The notes under the pieces were generated by a model. It saw nothing but the letters and a program-made list of their open reading frames with translations. It had not been told where the DNA came from and ran no database searches. Shown piece by piece: positions 55,937 through 64,000 of a DNA stretch of 64,000 nt. Source of the stretch: Geobacter sp. UBA5735 (lineage in GTDB: Bacteria; Desulfobacterota; Desulfuromonadia; Geobacterales; Geobacteraceae); NCBI GenBank assembly GCA_002419385.1, contig DIFZ01000050.1:62001-126000 (forward strand), given 5' to 3'. A program made the translations under genes and the position numbers. Numbering within the stretch: the stretch's first letter is position 1; each line of letters opens with the position of its first letter.

Positions 55937-57238
55937 ATGCCCACGACGAATAGTAACAGAGCTCTGCGGTACCGCTGGCTTATTTTCTGGATCCTTGCTA
56001 TCGGCTATATCCTGGTGTTCTTCCATCGCCTCTGTCCGGCGGTCGTAGCCACCGACATCATGAACGATCTGCATGCAGGCGGTGCCCTGATAGGTTTCCT
56101 GAGCTCCGCGTATTTCTACCCGTATGCGCTCATGCAGCTGCCGACCGGTCTTCTCTCAGACTCCTGGGGACCCCGCAGAACCATCACGCTGTTCCTCTGC
56201 ATTGCCTGCGCCGGCTCCGTGCTGCTCGGGCTCAGCCAATCTCCCGCAGGCGCGCTCATCGGAAGGGGTCTGGTCGGACTGGGCGTTTCGACTCTTTTCG
56301 TCTGCACCCTGAAAATTCTAGCCGAATGGTTCAGCGTCAGGGAATTCACCGGCATGACCGGCCTTTTGATGGCGATGGGCGGCGTCGGATCGCTCTCCGC
56401 CGCGACACCGATGGCCCTGGCAAGCACGTGGCTCGGGTGGAGGCTGTCCTTTGTGGCAGTGGGAGCCGTTACCGGCGTCCTGGCGATTCTCGTGTGGATG
56501 TTCGTCAGAGACCGGCCTTCCGACCTCGGATGGCCTTCTCCGGCAGAGCATACCGCTGCTGCGGCACAGTCAGTCAGATTGGCTGCTGGAGTCAGGTACG
56601 TGCTGGGCCGGCCGGCATTCTGGCCGCTCGCTGCCTGGTTCTTCTGCAAATATGGAGTTTTTACCGCATTTGCCGGTCTCTGGGGCGGACCGTTCATGAT
56701 GCACATATACGGCGCCAGCAAGAGCCGATCCGGAGGGATTCTCTCGCTGGTGGCATTGGGAATGATCATCGGCAGCCCATTGATGGGCTATTGTTCCAAC
56801 AACCTGTTGAAGAGCCGCAAGCCGCTTCTTATTCTGGCAAGCGCGGTTGTTGTCGCAATGACCGCGGCGCTGGCGTTTTTCACCGCAAACCTTTCCCTGA
56901 CCCTGGTCGGAGCCATCTGTTTCGGTCTCGGCATATTCGCCAGTGCTGTTGCCGTAATCGGATTCACCAGCGCCCGGGAACTCTTCCCGGCGAAGATAGC
57001 AGGAACCTGCTTCGGCCTGCTGAATCTATTCCCCTTTGCAGGTGGCGCGCTCCTCCAGCCCCTGCTCGGCTCAATTCTGGAGAAACAGGGGAAAATCGGC
57101 CAAGCTTTTACCGTCGAAGGATTCCGTCAGGCTTTCTTTGTGCTGTTTTGTTTTGCAGTGGCTGCCCTTGTTTCCAGCCTTTTCGTCAAAGAGACCTATG
57201 GCAGGGCGGCCACTGACTACGAAGGGCCATCCCGTTGA
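55937..57238 (+). CDS. MFS transporter (anion or nitrate/glycerol-phosphate-like group)
   Basis: A 433-residue 12-helix transporter; GFLSSAYFYPYALMQLPTGLLSDSWGPRRT is the loop 2-3 region of the family, and a cytoplasmic stretch (GWPSPAEHTAAAAQS) separates the two halves. It follows the kinase after 25 bases on the same strand and so may complete a sensing/transport unit with the TonB receptor. Substrate unknown. Confidence 0.82.
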   Translation: MPTTNSNRALRYRWLIFWILAIGYILVFFHRLCPAVVATDIMNDLHAGGALIGFLSSAYFYPYALMQLPTGLLSDSWGPRRTITLFLCIACAGSVLLGLSQSPAGALIGRGLVGLGVSTLFVCTLKILAEWFSVREFTGMTGLLMAMGGVGSLSAATPMALASTWLGWRLSFVAVGAVTGVLAILVWMFVRDRPSDLGWPSPAEHTAAAAQSVRLAAGVRYVLGRPAFWPLAAWFFCKYGVFTAFAGLWGGPFMMHIYGASKSRSGGILSLVALGMIIGSPLMGYCSNNLLKSRKPLLILASAVVVAMTAALAFFTANLSLTLVGAICFGLGIFASAVAVIGFTSARELFPAKIAGTCFGLLNLFPFAGGALLQPLLGSILEKQGKIGQAFTVEGFRQAFFVLFCFAVAALVSSLFVKETYGRAATDYEGPSR

Positions 57239-57258
57239 ATCGATTTTTCCGTCCGCCG

Positions 57259-58029
57259 CTACGTGTCCGAACCACCTGGCAGGCCCGGCTCGGATCCCTC
57301 CAGAAAAGGTTCATGCAGTTTGACCGGTGTCCCGCGGCGCACCCGCAAGTTCAGCATCTCCACCAACACCGAGAAAGCCATGGCGAAGTAGATGTACCCC
57401 TTGGGGATATGCATGTCCAGTCCGTCGCCGATGAGCGCGACTCCTATCAGCAGAAGGAAACTCAGGGCCAGCATCTTTATGGTCGGATGTTTCTCGACGA
57501 ATGCGCTGATTTTCCCGGAAAACAGCATCATGAAAGCGACTGCGATGACAACTGCCGCAACCATGACCCACAGCTTGTTGGCCATGCCCAATGCCGTGAT
57601 TATGGAATCAAGCGAAAACACAATGTCCAGCAGCAGGATCTGGACGATCACAGCGCCAAAAGTCGTCCCGACATGAGCTGATGCCACCTTTTCCTCTCCT
57701 TCAAGCTTCTCATGTATCTCCATTGTGCTTTTCCAGAGAAGGAACATGCCCCCCGAGAGTAGGATCAAGTCGCGGCCGGAAATCTCGTTGCCGAAAACGA
57801 CAAGCAGCGGCGAGGTAAGCCCCATCAGCCAGGTGAGTGAAAACAGCAGCGCCACCCGGATGAACATCGCCAGTCCGAGGCCGACAAGACGGGCTTTTTC
57901 ACGCATGTGCACCGGAAGCTTGCTCGACTGGATCGAGATGAAGATAATGTTGTCAATGCCCAGGACAATTTCCAGGGCGGTCAGGGTCACCAGTGCCATC
58001 CAGACCTGAGGGTCGGTCAACCAATCCAT
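57259..58029 (-). CDS. TerC family integral membrane protein
   Basis: A 256-residue membrane protein. TALEIVLGIDNIIFISI and DIVFSLDSIITALGMANK are the two TerC half-repeats with conserved acidic residues that bind metal. TerC/Alx relatives export manganese or take part in tellurite resistance. The upstream gap (58030-58317) shows no yybP-ykoY element that I could recognise. It is convergent with the MFS gene. Confidence 0.92.
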   Translation of the reverse strand: MDWLTDPQVWMALVTLTALEIVLGIDNIIFISIQSSKLPVHMREKARLVGLGLAMFIRVALLFSLTWLMGLTSPLLVVFGNEISGRDLILLSGGMFLLWKSTMEIHEKLEGEEKVASAHVGTTFGAVIVQILLLDIVFSLDSIITALGMANKLWVMVAAVVIAVAFMMLFSGKISAFVEKHPTIKMLALSFLLLIGVALIGDGLDMHIPKGYIYFAMAFSVLVEMLNLRVRRGTPVKLHEPFLEGSEPGLPGGSDT

Positions 58030-58317
58030 GCTTCAATCTCCTTGTAAACAAAAATATCAATCAAGCAGGCTCTCCGGAAGTCCTTCACGACCAGAGAAAT
58101 GATTCTATATCTACTTGCAGCTGATAGGCAATATCAAACGGAAAGGAAAGCACCATGCCCGGTGTTTAGCCCGTCTCATAAAAGCTGGTGCCCATTGCTG
58201 AGGGCAGATATTTTTCCTGTCCATGTCAACCGTTGCTCACCGACCCCGTTTTTTAATGTGAAAGCAGCGTGAAAGGGAAGAGATCCCGCAACAGACACTG
58301 AAAAGGAGACCAATAAG

Positions 58318-58791
58318 ATGAGACAAGTGAAACTGGCAATTGCAGCGACCGTGGCATTGGCTGGCCTCATGGGTTTCGGCACCATCGCTTCGGCACTCCC
58401 CGGAGACGGTATGGGGCCCGGAGGACCGGGTATGGGGCATGGCAAAGGGATGCACTGCGACAAGCGTGGTGGCCACAGGATGGGCCCCGGCGCCCGTCTC
58501 GACATGATGACCGCCCATCTCGGACTGACTCCCGAGCAGCGCTACAAAATTCTGCCGATCCTCGACGAACAGTTCAAGGAAATGAAAGCCGTACGTGCAG
58601 ACGACAATCTCACCCGTGCTCAGACACGAGAAAAGATGCAGGCAATCCATGCCAAGTGCTTTGACCGGATCAAGGGCATCCTGACCCCGGAACAGCAGAA
58701 AAAGGCCGATGAGATGAAAAAGCAGTTCGGCGAGCGTTGCAAACAGCGTCAGGCAAAAATGGGCAAACCGTTGCCTGCCGCGCAGAAATAA
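58318..58791 (+). CDS. Spy/CpxP-like periplasmic protein
   Basis: A 157-residue exported protein: signal peptide (to about 27), a Gly/Met/His-rich stretch (GMGPGGPGMGHGKG), then two helical LTPEQ repeats (LGLTPEQRYKILPIL and ILTPEQQKKADEMK). The fold is that of Spy/CpxP, envelope chaperones; the Met/His stretch may bind metal. AAAAGGAG precedes the ATG. A perfect terminator follows it at 58811-58849. Confidence 0.88.
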   Translation: MRQVKLAIAATVALAGLMGFGTIASALPGDGMGPGGPGMGHGKGMHCDKRGGHRMGPGARLDMMTAHLGLTPEQRYKILPILDEQFKEMKAVRADDNLTRAQTREKMQAIHAKCFDRIKGILTPEQQKKADEMKKQFGERCKQRQAKMGKPLPAAQK

Positions 58792-58810
58792 CCTGACCCT
58801 GCAGAAACCC

Positions 58811-58849
58811 TGAAACAAAAAAGCCCGGATAACGGGCTTTTTTGTTTCA
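58811..58849. terminator. Intrinsic terminator after the Spy-like gene
   Basis: TGAAACAAAAAAGCCCG and CGGGCTTTTTTGTTTCA are perfect inverted repeats around GATAA, with T-runs on both strands. Confidence 0.9.
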
Positions 58850-58911
58850 GCAATACGTGTACCCGTTTTTCAACCGCTTCATGCCTAAGGACGTCACGTA
58901 CAAAATAAACG

Positions 58912-58940
58912 TTGACTTGTCCTACATTTTTAATTAAATG
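58912..58940 (+). promoter_or_regulatory. Predicted promoter of the PAS gene
   Basis: TTGACT (58912-58917) and TAAATG (58935-58940) are 17 bases apart. Confidence 0.5.
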
Positions 58941-58959
58941 TCTAGCGACGCTCCATGTG

Positions 58960-59039
58960 TTTCCTGTTGGACAAGCGCTTCCCCGATTGCCGGATGTGCC
59001 TGCCACAGATCGCATGAAGCAATCGGCAATGCCAGGAAA
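58960..59039 (+). ncRNA. Structured 5' leader of the PAS gene
   Basis: TTTCCTG (58960-58966) pairs with CAGGAAA (59033-59039), and inside it ATTGCCG (58986-58992) pairs with CGGCAAT (59024-59030). The nested pairs lie between the predicted promoter and the PAS start in a leader of about 180 bases. No known riboswitch class was recognised. Confidence 0.4.
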
Positions 59040-59125
59040 CCCGTATGGCTGCTCATCATGTCTTCGAGGATGCCATATGATTTTGCAGTCCAACAACAAG
59101 CATGCCACACATGGGAGGATGAAAA

Positions 59126-59467
59126 ATGGGAGATGTCAACAAGGTATGGGACAATCTGAATACTGCGGTAATCGTATCTGACCCTGAATTCAATGTGACC
59201 TACGCCAATCAAAGGGCCTATACGCTTTTTGACGAACTGAAGATTGCCGGACTTGAAGTCGGCAAGAACATGGCCGCCTGCCACCAACCGGAAACCATGG
59301 TCAAGATGAAAGGCATCTACCAGGATTTCGCCGACAAGAAGATCAAGATCAACCACCTGACCATGGATGGGCCGGAAGGAACACTCACTATCGTCAACGT
59401 TCCCTTTTATAATGGGGATGCCCTTGGCGGCGTGGTGGAAATGGTTTTTGAAGGGTCACTTGCATAA
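59126..59467 (+). CDS. Single-domain PAS protein
   Basis: A 113-residue cytoplasmic protein that is one PAS domain: TAVIVSDPEFNVTYANQRAY, LEVGKNMAACHQPE and GALGGVVEMVFEG-like end (here GDALGGVVEMV). The central segment with CHQ could hold heme, as in short Geobacter PAS proteins, but this is inference. GGGAGGATGAAAA precedes the ATG. It has no output domain, so it must act on a partner. Confidence 0.82.
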   Translation: MGDVNKVWDNLNTAVIVSDPEFNVTYANQRAYTLFDELKIAGLEVGKNMAACHQPETMVKMKGIYQDFADKKIKINHLTMDGPEGTLTIVNVPFYNGDALGGVVEMVFEGSLA

Positions 59468-59822
59468 TAGCTTTCACGCTGACCTGAACCTGCTCCGGTA
59501 GCATGCCACAGCTACCGGAGCCGCCGGCAACCATTCCCCCGCGGCCCCTTCCTGATCCACGAAAATTCGATCGTCCGTCTTGCAAATGCTCAGTATTCGT
59601 CACATATCGGTAAATTCCTTCCCAGCAACTGTCAGAATCCGGTTCCAGACCACCTGTCCGGCCAGTACCTCGTCCAAGCAGGCGCAGATCACGCGAAACA
59701 GGCGATTGGCATGGCGCTCAGCAGCGAACAGAGGTATACTGAAAACACTTTTCGTCACTGAGCCACTACCCGGCTGCTTCCCGTGAAAAGCGCACTCAGA
59801 GCCGCAGCGAAAGGACCGGAAT
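59468..59822. other. Gap between the PAS and FAD-protein genes
   Basis: CTCCGGTAGC (59492-59501) pairs with GCTACCGGAG (59512-59521) but lacks a T-run. No gene is convincing in the rest. Confidence 0.4.
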
Positions 59823-61268
59823 TTGACAGAGGCAGACACGTCGCCCTCACGGCAGGAGAACCTGGCTGCAAGACCCGGAATTGCGGCCGGTCATGAGTTT
59901 GACCTGGCAATCGTCGGTGGGGGCTTCAGCGGTCTCTGTACCGCCTGGCATCTGCTCACCGATGTGATGCTGCAGCCAACATTCCGTTGCGTCATCATCG
60001 AACCTGACGAACGGCTCGGAGCAGGGCTGGCATACCGGACAGAGTCCCCCTGTCACCTGTTGAATGTCCGTGCCAGAGGCATGAGCATCACCGCCGCCGA
60101 TCCCGGTTCCTTCGCCAGGTGGCTTGCCCGGGCCGCTCCCCAGTACTCCCCTGACGACTTCGTTCCCCGCAGGTTATACCGCCGTTACCTCAAGGACTGT
60201 TTTGACCGGGCCGTGGACCAGCAGCCTGCCGGCATGATGACCGTGCTCAGGGACGCAGTCCGTGGTCTGGCCTTGCTGGGCGATTCGCCCGGCTACAGCC
60301 TGGACCTCGTTTCAGACGTTGCCGTGAGAGCCCGAGCCGTGGTACTGGCCATCGGCAATCTCCCGCCAGGGCCAACGTTTGACAACGGTCTGCTCTGTTC
60401 CCCGTGGTGCAGGCCCTTCGATTTCAACCGCATCGGCATGCTCGCCATAGTCGGCGCAGGACTCACCGCGCTGGACGTTATCCTGGACGCGGAAGCAGCA
60501 GGCTACAGGGGGCAGTACAAAGTCATATCGCGCCATGGACTCTTTCCCCTCCCCCACCGGGAACCCTTCGAACCCGTACCTGCAGAGGTTCGCGCGTGGG
60601 CGGCAGATCTGGCTGAATCCAGGCCGACGCTTCGCCATGCACTGCGCGCCTTCCAGCTCAAACGAAAGTCGGGGGTTCACTGGGAGCTCCTTGTGGACTC
60701 GCTCCGACTGTTCGCTTCGCGCATCTGGAAAAATTTCGACCAGGCTGACAAGCGTCGCTTTTTCCGCCATCTCCGCACCATCTGGAACATTCACCTGCAT
60801 CGCTCCTGCCAGCACAACATTGCAGTGGTGGCCAGGCTCAAGGCAACCGGCCGACTGGAACAGATCCATGCCCGTGTGATTGCTGTCGAAAAACGTGGCA
60901 GCCATTGCGATACGGCGGTACGGCTCGTGCTGCGTCGCGGGACTGATTTCACGCTCGATGCGGATGCGGCGGTCGACGGTACCGGACTCTTTACCACTAT
61001 TCGCAGGACCGGCTCTGCATTGGTTGCCCATCTCCTTGACGACGGGATGGTGCAACCCGATGATTTCTACCTGGGCTTGAAGGCGACAGAAACAGGGCAG
61101 CTTCTGTCGGCTGACGGCAGCGTCAGGAGCGACCTGTTCACAGTCGGTACGCTCCGTCGCGGCGAAGAGCTGGAATGCACCGCTGTCCCCGAGATCAGGA
61201 AACAGGTAGCGGTGATGGTTCAGGAAATTTTGAGACTGGTGGGAGATGCACGCAGAGATGAGCCCTGA
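59823..61268 (+). CDS. FAD/NAD(P)-binding oxidoreductase-like protein
   Basis: A 481-residue flavoprotein. DLAIVGGGFSGLCTAW near residues 29-44 is the nucleotide-binding Rossmann loop, and IGMLAIVGAGLTALDVIL a second one (about 200-220). It belongs to the FAD-NAD(P)-binding group that is often seen near isoprenoid or amino-acid hydroxylase-like genes. The start is TTG at 59823, a weak start with no close ribosome site. No function can be set. Confidence 0.78.
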   Translation: MTEADTSPSRQENLAARPGIAAGHEFDLAIVGGGFSGLCTAWHLLTDVMLQPTFRCVIIEPDERLGAGLAYRTESPCHLLNVRARGMSITAADPGSFARWLARAAPQYSPDDFVPRRLYRRYLKDCFDRAVDQQPAGMMTVLRDAVRGLALLGDSPGYSLDLVSDVAVRARAVVLAIGNLPPGPTFDNGLLCSPWCRPFDFNRIGMLAIVGAGLTALDVILDAEAAGYRGQYKVISRHGLFPLPHREPFEPVPAEVRAWAADLAESRPTLRHALRAFQLKRKSGVHWELLVDSLRLFASRIWKNFDQADKRRFFRHLRTIWNIHLHRSCQHNIAVVARLKATGRLEQIHARVIAVEKRGSHCDTAVRLVLRRGTDFTLDADAAVDGTGLFTTIRRTGSALVAHLLDDGMVQPDDFYLGLKATETGQLLSADGSVRSDLFTVGTLRRGEELECTAVPEIRKQVAVMVQEILRLVGDARRDEP

Positions 61269-61369
61269 CAGCCTGTCGGGCCAACCGCAGAATGAGATCG
61301 GAGTGAACCGGGAACGAGTCTGTTGTTTGAGACAAATTCAGTCGTTGCTCCTTGCAGCATGGAAGGTCG

Positions 61370-62197
61370 TCAGGATGTATTCTTTACCCTGCAGGGATAC
61401 CCAAGGGAAGCACAGCCTTTCTTCATATCCGCCATTGCCGCGTCGACGAGCACTTCCAGCGCCGGCCTGTCGGGCCCTACCGCAGTCAGGGTTATGTCCA
61501 GTTCAGGCGTTTCACCAGGCATGGTTGCCAGCAGCTTGACATAGACAGCCGGGTGGTCATGGGCCACCCGGCTGAGAACCGGCTCCAGGATGGATTCGTC
61601 ATTGCAGGTTACCGTCATGGTCATCATTACGGCGCTGCCGCCGCGGAACGTCTCCTGCAGAAAAGGCTGGAGTGAACTGTTGAAGATTCCGCGCAATTCC
61701 TTGGGTATGCCGGGCAGGCATATGATGGTGGATTGCCCCGAATGCAACAGGGAGCACGGCGCTGTGCCGACGGTATTGTAGAGCGGGGTAGTCCCGACGG
61801 GCAACCAGGCCATCTTTTCCCGGGCCGGAGTCAGCCCGCCCTGGTCAAGAATCCCCTTGTCGAACAAGGCATCGTAACTCGCCTTTATCATGCCGCGTGC
61901 CTGCTGATTGAGGCACAGCTCTCTGCCCGCGCACCTGGCGACTGCGGCCAGCGTCAGATCGTCAGCTGTCGGCCCGAGGCCGCCGGAAGTCATGATGACC
62001 CGGGTTCCCCGATCCAGGGCTGCACGCAGCGCCGTTGCGATGCCGTCGAGGTCGTCGCGCAGCGCCGTTTGCCGAACCACCAGTCCGCCCATTGCAGTGA
62101 TTTCCTTGCACAACCAATGACTGTTCGTATCCTGGATTTCACCATTGAGGATTTCATTGCCGATGATGAACACTTCGACGGTTACCGGCTCATGCAT
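61370..62197 (-). CDS. CinA/MoaB-like nicotinamide-mononucleotide or molybdopterin-binding protein
   Basis: A 275-residue protein: VEVFIIGNEILNGEIQDTNSHWL is the MoCF-type N terminus, TSGGLGPTADDLTLAA the binding loop, and CLPGIPKEL the later block. These are the signatures of CinA N-terminal domains (ADP-ribose pyrophosphatase). The CinA C-terminal amidase domain is absent, as is common in Geobacter-type copies. Confidence 0.88.
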   Translation of the reverse strand: MHEPVTVEVFIIGNEILNGEIQDTNSHWLCKEITAMGGLVVRQTALRDDLDGIATALRAALDRGTRVIMTSGGLGPTADDLTLAAVARCAGRELCLNQQARGMIKASYDALFDKGILDQGGLTPAREKMAWLPVGTTPLYNTVGTAPCSLLHSGQSTIICLPGIPKELRGIFNSSLQPFLQETFRGGSAVMMTMTVTCNDESILEPVLSRVAHDHPAVYVKLLATMPGETPELDITLTAVGPDRPALEVLVDAAMADMKKGCASLGYPCRVKNTS

Positions 62198-62245
62198 GGA
62201 AAACTCCTTTCAGACAGTCCGCCCCCCCAAAGGTTCGCGCATCTG

Positions 62246-63829
62246 CTATTTCATGTTGCCTGTCAGCTGCTTGAAATAGACAACGTTGTCACAGAACTTG
62301 AGCCCCGCGTCCAGGGTTATCCTGCGTTCCCTGAAAAGGCGCGCCAGAGCGATGTCAATGGACTCGAAATCCTCAGCTGACTGCTGCAGCATGCTCCGTA
62401 TCTGGTGGGTTTTCCCCTCCCGGATGAGATTCCTGGACCTGACGCTGCCGATCAGTTTTTCGCAGGCAAGGATGAGACCGGTGCCGTTCGACCGGGGGAC
62501 CAGGCGCTGGTTGAGGACCACCAGGAAGCTTTCCGCCAGCTGGACCCGAATCTGCTGCTGCTGTTGCGGCGGGAACACATCGATGATCCGTTCTATTGCT
62601 GATGTGGCGTTGTTCGAGTGCATCGTGCTGAGGACCAGGTGGCCGGTTTCAGCTGCCTGGAGAGCAATACCGAAGCTTTCCGGATCGCGCATTTCCCCGA
62701 TCACGATCACATCGGGGGCTTGGCGGAAGACATGGCGCAGTCCTTCATGGAACGAGTCGGTATCCAGGCCCACCTCCCGCTGGTTGACATTGCTCGACTT
62801 GTGCTTGTGGAGATACTCGATCGGGTCTTCGATGGTGATGATGTTGCAGCGGCGGTTCCGGTTGATGAGATCCAGGAGCGCGGCAAGGGTGGTCGTCTTG
62901 CCGTGCCCGGTCGGTCCGGTGATGAGAATGAGCCCCTGCGTCCGCAGGGCATACTCCTCCAGCCAATGGGGGAGCCCCAGTTCTTCGAGGCCGGGAATAA
63001 CCTCGTTGATGTGACGTATGGCCAGGGACAGGGAGTGCCGCTGCAGGTAAATGTTGACACGGAACCTGCCGATATCGGGATAGGTGTACGCGAAGTCCAG
63101 CTCCATTAGCCTTGCGAAATCTTCCAGCTGCTTTTCCGACATCAGTTCGCATGCGAAGAGCATGGTGTCGTCGGGTGTCAGGAAGTTGGATGAAATCCGT
63201 ATCAGTTCATTGTTCTTCTTGAGACAGGGGGGGACACCGGCGGACAGGAGCAGATCGGAGGCCTCTTCTTCGACCAGCGTCCGGAAAAGCGCCTTCAATT
63301 CGGTCGCTTCGAAATTATGTTTCATCCTACCGGCAAAAGCCTCTATGTCGCTGCCCTTCAGAGGCTCATCCAGCTTTCCGCCCAAGCCCTCGATGTACTG
63401 CAGCGCCGATGAAACCTGCAGAGCCGGCATGACGACGGGTTGCACACTCTTGCCGATTATGAACTCAACGTCCTTGATGGCATTCAGGTTGTTCGGATTG
63501 ACCATGGCGAGAAATACGCTCTTCGCTCCGACGGTTATGGGAAGCACCTCGTATTCTTTCATCTTGGCCACGGGCAGGAGTTTCAGGACCTCCGGTTCAA
63601 TTTTCAGTGCATACAGATTCGCTGTCGGGAGGCCGAATTGCCTGCCGAGAAGATCCACCAGGTCCTCGATTTTCAGGTAGCCGAGCTCAACGAGCACGGA
63701 TCCCAGATGCCCTCCCTTCTGGCTCTGGATTTTCAGTGCCTTTCCCAGTTGCGTTTCCGTAATGAGCTGGTAAGCGACAAGGATTTCCCCGATTTTTTTC
63801 TGTTTTGTTTCATCGGTAACAAGACGCAT
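62246..63829 (-). CDS. PilT-class secretion/retraction ATPase with MshEN-like N terminus
   Basis: A 527-residue ATPase of the type II/IV secretion family. Residues about 15-150 match the MshEN/GspE N-terminal domain (IGEILVAYQLITETQLGKAL and GHLGSVLVELGYLKIEDL), which in related proteins binds cyclic di-GMP. The C-terminal part is PilT-like: Walker A GPTGHGKTTT near 300, an Asp box, and Walker B VIVIGEMRDPES. It lacks the four-cysteine zinc site of PilB/GspE. So it may be a retraction ATPase under cyclic-di-GMP control. ATG 63829 has AGAGGGACTTA; a TTG at 63856 is an alternative. Confidence 0.87.
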   Translation of the reverse strand: MRLVTDETKQKKIGEILVAYQLITETQLGKALKIQSQKGGHLGSVLVELGYLKIEDLVDLLGRQFGLPTANLYALKIEPEVLKLLPVAKMKEYEVLPITVGAKSVFLAMVNPNNLNAIKDVEFIIGKSVQPVVMPALQVSSALQYIEGLGGKLDEPLKGSDIEAFAGRMKHNFEATELKALFRTLVEEEASDLLLSAGVPPCLKKNNELIRISSNFLTPDDTMLFACELMSEKQLEDFARLMELDFAYTYPDIGRFRVNIYLQRHSLSLAIRHINEVIPGLEELGLPHWLEEYALRTQGLILITGPTGHGKTTTLAALLDLINRNRRCNIITIEDPIEYLHKHKSSNVNQREVGLDTDSFHEGLRHVFRQAPDVIVIGEMRDPESFGIALQAAETGHLVLSTMHSNNATSAIERIIDVFPPQQQQQIRVQLAESFLVVLNQRLVPRSNGTGLILACEKLIGSVRSRNLIREGKTHQIRSMLQQSAEDFESIDIALARLFRERRITLDAGLKFCDNVVYFKQLTGNMK

Positions 63830-63848
63830 TAAGTCCCTCTTTGTGGAA

Positions 63849-64000
63849 TCACTCAAAACACTTCGATTTGAAAATGACCTGTACCTGTGTCTCCAGCGAT
63901 TGCCCGGCAGCTTGCAGGTAGAGAGCGTCTTCAGTTATGGTAATCTCCCAACTGATTGAACGTTCCAGGAGTTCAGTCAGGCGGCGGATGAAACCCTGAT
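63849..64000 (-). CDS. C-terminal end of an unidentified protein (5' outside window)
   Basis: The last 49 residues of a gene entering from the right: QGFIRRLTELLERSISWEIT then EDALYLQAAGQSLETQVQ and VIFKSKCFE, stop at 63849-63851. It ends 20 bases upstream of the PilT-like start on the same strand, so it is probably the upstream operon member. No family can be set from so little. Confidence 0.65.
   Translation of the reverse strand, partial: QGFIRRLTELLERSISWEITITEDALYLQAAGQSLETQVQVIFKSKCFE

Noticed and set aside
58030..58317. A yybP-ykoY (Mn2+) riboswitch before TerC
   Set aside because: I did not find its conserved loop sequences on the minus strand.

Overview
The window reads as chromosome of a free-living, nitrogen-fixing Deltaproteobacterium of the Geobacter type (Desulfuromonadota). 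The evidence is gene content and style: a fused nifEN gene, nif control by an ANTAR response regulator with leader terminators, a geopeptide-type radical-SAM peptide locus, RpoS, and many multidomain sensor kinases. No phage, plasmid, rRNA or CRISPR array is visible. Species cannot be named from the sequence alone.

Layout. 1-13250: housekeeping genes: the end of trmFO, maf, yggS, an Smr protein, a lipoprotein, small membrane proteins, corA, dgt, a class II aldolase, rsmD-coaD, an aspartate aminotransferase. 13375-24600: a three-PAS hybrid kinase, a DUF523/DUF1722 protein, clpB, a secreted caspase-fold protease candidate followed by a small secreted protein resembling its prodomain, an M29-type aminopeptidase and DAHP synthase. 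24600-32550: tRNA-Arg(CCT), apt, rpoS, pcm, surE, a small protein family member, a lamin-tail exported protein, a second corA and an MFS transporter.

32670-47040: nitrogen fixation island: nifV, an ANTAR response regulator, nifH-nifD-nifK, a glutamine amidotransferase, nifEN-nifX-ferredoxin-nifX-like-draT, a convergent draG, and nifB. Sigma-54 (-24/-12) promoters precede nifV, nifH and nifEN. Each of these, and nifB, has a leader with a hexaloop hairpin (A at loop position 1, G at 4) overlapping a terminator; nifH has two in series. The regulator encoded between nifV and nifH is the obvious antiterminator. DraT/DraG would adjust NifH after translation by ADP-ribosylation. nifV and nifD both carry frameshifts in homopolymers (G8 and A9), which are either sequence errors or real.

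47170-64000: a cytoplasmic FIST-domain chemoreceptor, a radical-SAM/SPASM maturase with a 34-residue precursor peptide (too short for ordinary ORF calling), a divergent TonB receptor versus substrate-binding protein/hybrid kinase/MFS set, TerC, a Spy-like protein, a single-domain PAS protein with a long structured leader, an FAD-binding protein, a CinA-like protein, a PilT-class ATPase with an MshEN-like N terminus, and the end of an unidentified gene.

Points most worth following: the protease/prodomain pair (20015-21881), the distributed nif antitermination leaders, the two homopolymer frameshifts, the RiPP locus, and two exact 80-bp repeat copies.
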